Source of the DNA: an uncultured delta proteobacterium
Lineage (GTDB): Bacteria; Myxococcota_A; UBA9160; JAFDET01
DNA: 37,101 nt
NCBI GenBank assembly: GCA_947259215.1
Contig: CAMYLJ010000056.1
Location: 1 to 37,101 of the forward strand
Direction: 5' to 3'
A model generated the notes under the pieces. That model had not been told where the DNA came from. It searched no databases and saw only the letters and a list, made by a program, of their open reading frames with translations. The first letter of the stretch is position 1. Each line of letters starts with the position of its first letter. This document shows positions 10,573 through 16,715 of the stretch, in pieces. A program made the position numbers and the translations under genes.

Positions 10573-11991
10573 ATGCTGTACCGACTCGGCCGAGACTTCT
10601 TCAGCCAGCGCCCGCGCCTGATGGCGGGGCCGCTCGGCGCCGCCGCGCGGCTGGTGCCGCTGTCGATCCGGCACGGCGCGGACTACCGCCGCACCCGGCG
10701 CTTGCTGCGCGAGAGCCAGTGGTGGACCGGGGAGCAGCACGCAAGCCACCAGCTCGCCCAGGTGAGGCGGACGCTGGAGTGCGCCGGGCGTACGCCCTTC
10801 TACCGCGAGGCCTTCGCGCAGCACGGCATCTCGCCGGACGACTTCCGCTCCCTCGACGACTTGCGGCGCTTCCCCACGCTGGACAAGGTGACGCTGCGGG
10901 AGAACCTGGAACGGATCATTCCCGAGGAGATCAACCGGAGCCGCCTGATGTACTTCTGTACGGGGGGAACCACGGGCTCGGGGATCGTGCTGCCCTTCGA
11001 AGAGGGCTATCGCAACCGGAGCCGCGCGTTCATCCAGCACCTGTGGGAGACGGTCGGCTACAAGCCCGGCATGCTGGCGGCCATCCTGCAGCACCGGGAG
11101 TGCCCCGCGGATGTGAACGAGGGCATCTGGTACATGGACCAGCCGTCGAATGCCATGGTGCTGTCGGCGCACCGGCTGTCGCCCAGGACCATCGAGCGCT
11201 ACCTGGAGGCGGTGGAGCGGAATCGGCCGCGGGTGCTGGTCGCCTACCCGTCCCTGGCGCACCTGTTCGCCGCCTACGCGCGCGACGCGGGCTGGAAGGG
11301 CAAGATCTTCGACCTGGTGGTGCTCGGCTCCGAGACCCTCTACGACTTCCAGCGACGCGAGCTCGAATCCGTGTTCGAGGCGGACGTCCGGATTCACTAC
11401 GGACACGTGGAGGCGTGTGCGCTCTTCGGGTATTGCGACCGTTCCACCGTCTACCACGTGCAGCCCGAGTACGGGTACGTCGAGTTCCTGAACGAGTCCG
11501 GCGAGCCCGCGGCGCCGGGCGAGGTGGGCGAGATCGTCGCCACCAACTTCGAGAACAACATCGTGCCCATGGTCCGCTATCGCACGGGTGATCTGGCCCA
11601 GGTGTCGGACGCGACCTGCGAGTGCGGACGAAGCTATCCCCTGGTGGAGAAGATCGAGGGGCGGGCCGGCGACTTCATCCGTACCCCCTCGGGCATCGAG
11701 CACAGCCCGATCCTGATCGAGCTCCTGATGGACGAGATGCTGCTGGCGGGCTGCGATGGCTTCGCGGACCTCCAGATCGTGCAGGAGAAGCTCGACGAGG
11801 TGGTGGTGTGCGTGGTTCCCGGCAAGAACTTCCGCGAGGAGGACGTGCACCGCTTCAGCACGCTGCTGGCCCGCAGACTGGAGTCCGAGGTCCGGATCCG
11901 ACACGAGATCCTGCCCCACATCCCGCGGACGGAGCGCCAGAAGAAGAGCCTCGTGGTGTCCCACGTCAATGCTCCCTCCGAGACCCGCTGA
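10573..11991 (+). CDS. PaaK/CapK-like adenylate-forming ligase
   Basis: A 472-residue protein of the phenylacetate-CoA ligase/CapK branch of the ANL superfamily, which activates a carboxylic acid as an acyl-adenylate. Motifs: phosphate loop CTGGTTGSGIVLPF (about residues 132-145), the A5-like YGHVEACALFGY (about 276-287), and the adenine-ribose motif MVRYRTGDLA (about 335-344). A Cys-containing stretch (CECGRSYP) sits at the point where PaaK-type enzymes carry a zinc-binding Cys segment. The C-terminal sub-domain ends IPRTERQKKSLVVSH, where the catalytic lysine of the family is expected. CapK-type members occur in capsule and exopolysaccharide loci. Its position between a decarboxylase and an exosortase supports a surface-polymer role over phenylacetate degradation. 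Acyl substrate and acceptor are unknown. Confidence 0.85.
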   Translation: MLYRLGRDFFSQRPRLMAGPLGAAARLVPLSIRHGADYRRTRRLLRESQWWTGEQHASHQLAQVRRTLECAGRTPFYREAFAQHGISPDDFRSLDDLRRFPTLDKVTLRENLERIIPEEINRSRLMYFCTGGTTGSGIVLPFEEGYRNRSRAFIQHLWETVGYKPGMLAAILQHRECPADVNEGIWYMDQPSNAMVLSAHRLSPRTIERYLEAVERNRPRVLVAYPSLAHLFAAYARDAGWKGKIFDLVVLGSETLYDFQRRELESVFEADVRIHYGHVEACALFGYCDRSTVYHVQPEYGYVEFLNESGEPAAPGEVGEIVATNFENNIVPMVRYRTGDLAQVSDATCECGRSYPLVEKIEGRAGDFIRTPSGIEHSPILIELLMDEMLLAGCDGFADLQIVQEKLDEVVVCVVPGKNFREEDVHRFSTLLARRLESEVRIRHEILPHIPRTERQKKSLVVSHVNAPSETR

Positions 11992-12005
11992 ACCCGACCC
12001 AAGGC

Positions 12006-13010
12006 ATGCCGAAGCCGACGCGGAACGACATCCTCCTCGGACTGGCGGTCGGGCTGTTCGTCGCCGTGAGCCCGTTCGCCCCGACCGCCTGGGAGCCGTC
12101 TCTCGCATTCGCGGCCGTCGCGGCGGTCGCCACGATCGCCTGGCGGATCTGGCAACGACGCAAGCCACGCCCCGAGGAGCCCCTTGCGCCGAAACTCCAC
12201 GTGCCCGTCCCGGTCTGGGGGGCGTTCGCCGCCTTCGCGCTGACGGCTACCCCGACCGCCATCTGGCTCTACCGCGACTGGACCGGGAACGTCTGGAACA
12301 ACGCCCACGGCATGCTCGTGCCGGTGGCGATCGGGTACATGGTCTACAAGACCCTGCGCCGGGAAGACGACACCGCGACCGAGAGCTCTCCCTGGGGATT
12401 GCTCTTCCTGGCGATCGGACTCTCGCTGATGGTGGCAGAGAGCGCGCTCCAGACCCGCTTCCTGGGCGCGCTGGGGATGCTGATCTGTCTGCCCGGGCTG
12501 TCGCTCGCCTTCCTGGGCGCCCGACGCACCCGCAAACTCACCCTCCCGTTCGTGCTCGGGGTGTTCATGGTCCCCGTGCCGATCGGCATTGCGACCCATC
12601 TGTATCTGCGCGAGATCACGGCGCTAAGCGTGGCGCCCATCCTCTCCCAGCTGGGGATCCCGGTGCTCCGCGAGGGAACGGTCCTGGTGCTGCCAAATGC
12701 GACCTTCCTAGTGGCGAACGAATGCAGCGGATTCTCGGCCCTGTACGCGGCCGTGGGCATCTCGATCGTGCTGGCGGCCACCGCCCGGACCCACACGCGA
12801 CGAATCCTGCTACTCCTGGCCGCGCTCCCCCTGGCCATCCTCTGCAACGTCGCGCGCGTCACGCTGCTGGTCGGCCTGGCGAACCGCTTCGGACTGGGCC
12901 TCCTCGACACCCCGTTCCACACGGCCTCCGGAGTCGCCACCTTCTGGGCTGTCCTCGTGCTGCTGTTTGCCATCGCGGACCGGGACGGTCTGCGAGACGC
13001 CTACGCGTGA
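12006..13010 (+). CDS. Exosortase (EpsH/Xrt family integral-membrane transpeptidase)
   Basis: A 334-residue polytopic membrane protein with about eight hydrophobic segments. The three invariant exosortase positions are present in order: Cys240 in NECSGFSAL, Arg284 in CNVARV, His305 in FHTASG. Exosortases cut proteins carrying a C-terminal sorting tail (motif, transmembrane helix, basic cluster) at the outer face of the inner membrane and are linked to extracellular polysaccharide production. The ATG at 12006 gives a sensible N-terminus (MPKPTRND) 14 bases after the ligase stop. An upstream extension of this frame overlaps the ligase and is rejected. The stop overlaps the next start by 4 bases (GTGA). 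The subtype cannot be assigned. No classical PEP-CTERM substrate gene is adjacent. Confidence 0.9.
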   Translation: MPKPTRNDILLGLAVGLFVAVSPFAPTAWEPSLAFAAVAAVATIAWRIWQRRKPRPEEPLAPKLHVPVPVWGAFAAFALTATPTAIWLYRDWTGNVWNNAHGMLVPVAIGYMVYKTLRREDDTATESSPWGLLFLAIGLSLMVAESALQTRFLGALGMLICLPGLSLAFLGARRTRKLTLPFVLGVFMVPVPIGIATHLYLREITALSVAPILSQLGIPVLREGTVLVLPNATFLVANECSGFSALYAAVGISIVLAATARTHTRRILLLLAALPLAILCNVARVTLLVGLANRFGLGLLDTPFHTASGVATFWAVLVLLFAIADRDGLRDAYA

Positions 13011-13654
13011 TCACGCTCTCCCGCCGTTACGCCGCCATCGTCGCGATCCTGTGCCTGGTCGCCGCCCTGCCCATCTACCTGCACAGCTCGGGCCGGCTGA
13101 CGCGAGACGACTGCGCCCACCCCGCGGCGCTCCGGGCCACGCTCCCGATCGCAGGTACGCGGGCGACGCCCTCAGCGGACGGGCTGCCGCGCGGAATGAT
13201 CCAGCGCAGCGAGGGAACCATCGAGTGGTCCGTGAAGGACGATCCGCTCCGCTTCGCGATCCGCCGCACCTACCAGCCCGTCCATCTCCTGAACCCGCCC
13301 CAGCGGATCGCGGACAGCTTCGAGGCGGGGACCCAGGAGGTGAGGCGGATCCCGCAGGAAGACGGCGAGGTCCCGATCCACTGGGCCGTCGACCGCACCC
13401 GGGCGAAGCTCCAGTTCTCCGCCTACATGGTCGTCTTCCGCGGCAAGCCGCGGCAGCAACCGCTGCTCTCGCTGTTCGGGTCGTCCCTGGCCCAGATCAC
13501 GGGCGGCGCGCGCCCCTTCACGCTCTTCGTGGTGGGCGGCACGATCCCGCGAGGCAGACTGGACGAAGCCCGGCGGGCCTCCGAGGACTGGCTGGTCGCG
13601 GCCTGGCACCACTACGACGCGGTCTGCAACCCGGAGCCTCCCGCGGCGGAGTGA
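13007..13654 (+). CDS. Exosortase-linked protein with one N-terminal membrane segment, function unknown
   Basis: A 215-residue protein whose GTG start overlaps the exosortase stop (GTGA), so it is translationally coupled. One hydrophobic segment at residues 7-24 (YAAIVAILCLVAALPIYL) would anchor it with the rest in the periplasm. The body has no motif I recognise; it includes VPIHWAVDRTRAKLQFSAYM, a GSSLAQITGG stretch, and a C-terminal helix rich in Trp and His (DWLVAAWHHYDAVC). In many exosortase loci this position is held by EpsI (DUF3485), a periplasmic partner of similar size. The membrane topology fits that role, but the characteristic EpsI HSP..C.PG segment is not visible, so the relationship is inference only. 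Confidence 0.75.
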   Translation: MITLSRRYAAIVAILCLVAALPIYLHSSGRLTRDDCAHPAALRATLPIAGTRATPSADGLPRGMIQRSEGTIEWSVKDDPLRFAIRRTYQPVHLLNPPQRIADSFEAGTQEVRRIPQEDGEVPIHWAVDRTRAKLQFSAYMVVFRGKPRQQPLLSLFGSSLAQITGGARPFTLFVVGGTIPRGRLDEARRASEDWLVAAWHHYDAVCNPEPPAAE

Positions 13655-13750
13655 GCCGCAGCGGACCCGTGTCGCCGAGGGCCCGCTTTGGGGTAGCGTG
13701 GGGGTTCGCGGACGCAGGCACGCTTGCCGCGGCCGTGCCGGGGGTGAGAA

Positions 13751-14160
13751 GTGAAGGGGATTGCGCGTCGCGCGGGCCTTTTGGTCCTGGCGCTGGCGTT
13801 CGCGGCGGGAGACGCCGGGGCCGAAGGGGTGTTCTGGTTCCTGGCGACGGACACGCCGCTGCCGATCCCGCAACGCGGCGCGCTCGGCGCGGGGGCGAGC
13901 GAGAGTCGGATCCTGGCTCCGCGGACCCTGCCGGGAACCCTCGTGGACGTCGACGTGCGGGTCGACCTGAATCACACCTTCACCGGCGATCTCGACCTCT
14001 TCGTCCACCACGCGGGGAAGCAGGTCCAGCTCTTCGACCAGCTCGGCGGCGGCGGACAGGACATCCGCGACGTGACCTTCGACGACGAGGCGCGCCGGGC
14101 CATCGACGACCCCGGCCTGGCGGCGCCCTTCGGCCCGGGGCGGCGCCGCCCGAGCCCAGG
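13751..14160 (+). pseudogene. Secreted proprotein-convertase P-domain fragment, frame broken before the barrel
   Basis: A GTG start, signal peptide (GLLVLALAFAAGDAGAEG) and then a P-domain-like beta sandwich: TLVDVDVRVDLNHTF, TGDLDLFVHH, QVQLFDQLGGGG, VTFDDEA. The C-terminal half expected of a P domain (the GTWTLRVRD strand) is absent. After PGLAAPFGPG, about 14135, the frame dissolves into Arg/Pro-rich shadow sequence, although it happens to stay open. A good coding frame resumes in another phase and reads ATAAPLFVPDHANP into an outer-membrane barrel. The simplest reading is one autotransporter-like gene carrying an indel or internal deletion near 14130-14160. A sequencing error in the GC-rich stretch is equally possible. 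Confidence 0.6.
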
Positions 14161-14180
14161 CCACCGCAGCCCCGCTCTTC

Positions 14181-15389
14181 GTGCCGGACCACGCCAACCC
14201 GGTGGCGCGGGCGGCCGCCGCCAGCGTGAACAGCATCATCCCGGCGGAGTTCCTGGGCCCCGATCCCGACCTCTTCGACGCGCTGAGCGCGCTCGTCCTC
14301 GGCCCGGAAGACTCCACCGGCGAGCTGCGCGCCCTGGCGCCGGACGAGGTCTTCGCGCGCAACGCCCTGGCCCTGAGCAGCCTCGCCGCCCACCACCGCA
14401 GCTTGCGCGACCGCCTCCGGAGTGTCCGTCCCGGCTGGGAGACGTCCGCGGCCGGATCCGCCACGGCGTCCCGAGGCTGGCTCCAGACCGCCTCGCTGGG
14501 CGGCCTGCCGGTTGCCGCCGCGCCGGACCGCGACCCGCCGCGGGCGCGCGGATCCGCCTGGGTGGCGGGGCGCGGCTTCACCGGCAGCCGGGACACGACC
14601 GATCGCGAGCTGGGCTACGACGTGGACGGCGGCGGCGGCGCGGCGGGCCTCGACGTCGCGCTGGGCGAGCAGGTCCTGCTCCGCCTGGCCGGCGGCGGTT
14701 CGGGCGCCAACGCCGACTTCGATCACGCCAGCGGACGTCTCGACGCCGACGCCTTCTTCGCCAGCCTGTACGCCCAGGTGCGCCCGTTCGAGCGCCTCAG
14801 CCTGGACGCCACCGGATCCTGGGCCTGGAACCAATACAACTCGCGCCGCGACGTGGTCCTCGGCGACTTCCGCGCCAGCCCGAGCGACGACTCCGACGGG
14901 CGGACCTTCGGGTTCGACGGCTACGCCTTCTACGAGCTGCGCGCCGGACGCGCCGTCTTCGGGCCGGCGTTCGGCTTCAGCTACCTCGACGCGCGCGCCG
15001 ACGGCTTCGCCGAGAGCGGCGGCTCGATCGCCGACCTCGAGCTGGACCCGCACAGCGCCCGCTCGACCACGACCCGCCTGGGCGGCGAGCTGCGTCTCGA
15101 CCTGGGCCTGGCGGAGCGCGTGCGCATCGCCCCGGAGCTCTTCGCCTACTGGGTTCACGAGTACCAGGACGACCCGCCCTCGCTCAGCGCCGGCTTCCGC
15201 CGCTACCCCTCCGCGCTGCCGATCCGGCTCGACGGCGACCGGCCCGACGGCGACTTCCTGGAGCTGGCCGCCGGCGTCGGCGCGAGCGTGGGCAACCGGG
15301 TCCACGCCTGGCTGCGCTACGAGACCGCGCTCTCTGTCCGCGACTGGGACGTGCATCACTTCACCGGCGGCGTCGACTACCGCTTCTGA
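14181..15389 (+). CDS. Autotransporter-type outer-membrane beta-barrel domain (C-terminal part of a split gene)
   Basis: About 402 residues. A linker rich in Ala and Leu leads into a region of alternating hydrophobic and polar strands: SAWVAGRGFTG, LRLAGGGSGANADF, SLYAQVRPFERLSLDATGSW, GFDGYAFYELRAGRAVFGP, TTRLGGELRLDLGLAERV, HAWLRYETALSVRDWD. It ends GGVDYRF with a terminal Phe, the usual signal for insertion by the BAM complex. This matches autotransporter translocator domains, here about 280 residues. The frame has no good start of its own: the annotated GTG is internal and no signal peptide precedes it. It is most likely the second half of the gene starting at 13751. The passenger would be the P-domain. 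Length and terminal Phe suggest the barrel itself is complete. Confidence 0.75.
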   Translation: MPDHANPVARAAAASVNSIIPAEFLGPDPDLFDALSALVLGPEDSTGELRALAPDEVFARNALALSSLAAHHRSLRDRLRSVRPGWETSAAGSATASRGWLQTASLGGLPVAAAPDRDPPRARGSAWVAGRGFTGSRDTTDRELGYDVDGGGGAAGLDVALGEQVLLRLAGGGSGANADFDHASGRLDADAFFASLYAQVRPFERLSLDATGSWAWNQYNSRRDVVLGDFRASPSDDSDGRTFGFDGYAFYELRAGRAVFGPAFGFSYLDARADGFAESGGSIADLELDPHSARSTTTRLGGELRLDLGLAERVRIAPELFAYWVHEYQDDPPSLSAGFRRYPSALPIRLDGDRPDGDFLELAAGVGASVGNRVHAWLRYETALSVRDWDVHHFTGGVDYRF

Positions 15390-15395
15390 CGCGGT

Positions 15396-15460
15396 CCTAA
15401 GAAACGGGGACGGTCCTAAGAAACTGCAGCAGTTTCTTAGGACCGTCCCCGTTTCTTAGG
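15396..15460. repeat. 65-base perfect palindromic repeat, copy 1
   Basis: Two perfect 32-base arms around a single central A. Each arm is CCTAAGAAA, CGGGGACGGT, CCTAAGAAACTGC. The same arm sequence recurs at 30986-31058 with a central T, and a decayed half-copy lies at 36435-36457. It begins 7 bases after the autotransporter stop and ends next to the GGGAGG ribosome site of the aromatic leader peptide. It is AT-richer than the surroundings. Such dispersed intergenic palindromes resemble REP/RAYT-type elements. No transposase is in the window. Confidence 0.85.
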
Positions 15461-15473
15461 GAGGTTCCTTGGG

Positions 15474-15557
15474 GTGTCGCACGCGAGCACCCGTTTCTAC
15501 GCCTTCTTCTTCGGCTTTTCCTGGCAGGGCGCCTGGGGCGAGGGCTCCACCGCGTAG
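15474..15557 (+). CDS. Aromatic-rich attenuator leader peptide for DAHP synthase
   Basis: A 27-codon reading frame, GTG to TAG, with GGGAGG at 15459-15464, 9 bases before the start. It encodes MSHASTRFYAFFFGFSW followed by QGAWGEGSTA. Residues 8-17 contain five Phe, one Tyr and one Trp, and a second Trp follows at 21, so 8 of 27 residues are aromatic. A strong intrinsic terminator starts 25 bases after the stop and the DAHP synthase start lies 83 bases after it. This is the layout of a ribosome-mediated attenuator like the pheL and trpL leaders. When charged tRNA-Phe (or Tyr/Trp) is scarce, stalling in the Phe run should free the G-rich segment 15534-15546 to pair with the left terminator arm. 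The peptide composition and positions are seen directly; the mechanism is inferred. Confidence 0.8.
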   Translation: MSHASTRFYAFFFGFSWQGAWGEGSTA

Positions 15558-15581
15558 GCACGCACGGCACGAGCGGAACCC

Positions 15582-15611
15582 AGCCCCGAGACGACCTCGG
15601 GGCTTTTTTTT
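15582..15611 (+). terminator. Intrinsic terminator (attenuator) upstream of DAHP synthase
   Basis: A 9-bp stem AGCCCCGAG / CTCGGGGCT around loop ACGAC, running directly into eight Ts (15604-15611). It is the only classical T-tract terminator in the window. It sits between the aromatic leader peptide and the DAHP synthase ribosome site, not after a gene, so it must be conditional. The segment TGGGGC at 15534-15539, or GGGCT at 15542-15546, inside the leader can pair with AGCCCCG of the left arm and would serve as antiterminator. Confidence 0.88.
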
Positions 15612-15639
15612 GGTCTCGGGGTCGAGGAGGTCGCATCCG

Positions 15640-16701
15640 ATGGAGCGCATCGAAGACCGCAATCTGACCGGGATCGAACCCCTGGAGCCCCCGCGGCGCG
15701 TGAAGGCGGACCTGCCCGCCGACGACGACGTGCGCGCCCTGGTCGGCGACACCCGCCACGCGATCCGCGACCTGCTGCACGGGCGCGACCGCCGACGCCT
15801 GCTGGCGGTGGCCGGCCCCTGCTCGATCCACGACCCAAGCGCCGCCCTCGAGTACGCCGAGCGCCTGGCGCGCCTGGCGACGGAGCTGCGCCCATCGCTG
15901 CTGGTGGTGATGCGGACCTACTTCGAGAAGCCGCGCACGACCGTGGGTTGGAAGGGCCTGATCAACGATCCGCTGCTCGACGCCAGCTGCCACATCGATC
16001 GGGGCCTGCGGCTGGCGCGGGAGACGCTGCTCGGAATCAACCGCCTGGGCGTGCCCTGCGGCAGCGAGCTGCTGGATCCGATCTCCCCCCAGTACACCGC
16101 GGACCTGCTGGCGTGGGCCTCGATCGGCGCGCGCACGAGCGAGAGCCAGACCCATCGCGAGCTCGCCAGCGGCGTCTCGATGCCGGTCGGGTTCAAGAAC
16201 GCCACCGACGGCAGCGTGGTGGCCGCGCGCGACGCCATGGTGGCGGCGGGGCACCCCCACCGTTTTCTGGGCATCGACGCCGACGGGGCCTCGGCCTCGG
16301 TGGCGACGGCCGGGAACCCGGACCGACACCTGATCCTGCGCGGCGGAACCGGCGGCCCCAACTACAACGCCGAGCACGTGGTGGCGGCCGCCGAGCTGGT
16401 GGCGGACCTGGCGCTGGCGCGCCCCGTGCTGGTGGACTGCTCGCACGCCAACTCGGGCAAGGACCCGTCGCGGCAGCCGGCGGTCTGCCGCGACGTCCTC
16501 GCCCAGCTGCGCGCGGGCGAGCACCGGCTGCTGGGCGTGATGCTGGAGAGCCACCTCGAGGGCGGAAACCAGGCCTGGCAGCCCGGCGCGCCGCTCCGCT
16601 ACGGGGTCAGCATCACCGACGCCTGTCTCGGCTGGGGCGAGACCGAGGCGCTGCTGTACGAGATGGCCGACGCGGTGGCGGGCGCCCCCGAGGCCGCCTG
16701 A
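15640..16701 (+). CDS. aroG: 3-deoxy-7-phosphoheptulonate (DAHP) synthase, class I
   Basis: A 353-residue class I alpha (AroF/G/H-type) enzyme that condenses PEP and erythrose 4-phosphate in the first step of the shikimate pathway. Signatures: AVAGPCSIHD (about residues 48-57), MRTYFEKPRTTVGWKGL, GFKNATDGS, the metal-ligand region VLVDCSHANSGKD, and MLESHLEGG. The ATG at 15640 has GAGGAGG 9 bases upstream and begins MERIEDRN. A longer in-phase frame from 15469 runs through the attenuator in a non-leader frame and is rejected. Expression is probably controlled by the upstream leader-terminator. Which aromatic amino acid inhibits the enzyme cannot be told. The gene converges on the rapA-like gene with only 6 bases between the stop codons. 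Confidence 0.95.
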   Translation: MERIEDRNLTGIEPLEPPRRVKADLPADDDVRALVGDTRHAIRDLLHGRDRRRLLAVAGPCSIHDPSAALEYAERLARLATELRPSLLVVMRTYFEKPRTTVGWKGLINDPLLDASCHIDRGLRLARETLLGINRLGVPCGSELLDPISPQYTADLLAWASIGARTSESQTHRELASGVSMPVGFKNATDGSVVAARDAMVAAGHPHRFLGIDADGASASVATAGNPDRHLILRGGTGGPNYNAEHVVAAAELVADLALARPVLVDCSHANSGKDPSRQPAVCRDVLAQLRAGEHRLLGVMLESHLEGGNQAWQPGAPLRYGVSITDACLGWGETEALLYEMADAVAGAPEAA

Positions 16702-16715
16702 GCGCGCTCAGGCGG
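16694..16715. terminator. 22-base perfect palindrome covering the stop codons of two convergent genes
   Basis: CCGCCTGAGCG followed at once by its exact complement CGCTCAGGCGG. The TGA of DAHP synthase (16699-16701) and the TGA of the rapA-like gene (complement of 16708-16710) lie symmetrically in the two arms. It could form a cruciform or a tight stem in either transcript. It is a candidate bidirectional 3'-end signal, though without T-tracts and with no natural loop. Confidence 0.5.

Noticed and set aside
9082-12168. A 1028-codon minus-strand open frame opposite the decarboxylase and ligase
   Set aside because: It is a shadow of two well-supported plus-strand genes; it has no domain signature and no ribosome site.
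15469-15639. N-terminal extension of DAHP synthase through the leader region
   Set aside because: The added residues are Arg/Pro-rich and cross the terminator T-tract. The ATG at 15640 has a strong ribosome site and the family-like N-terminus.
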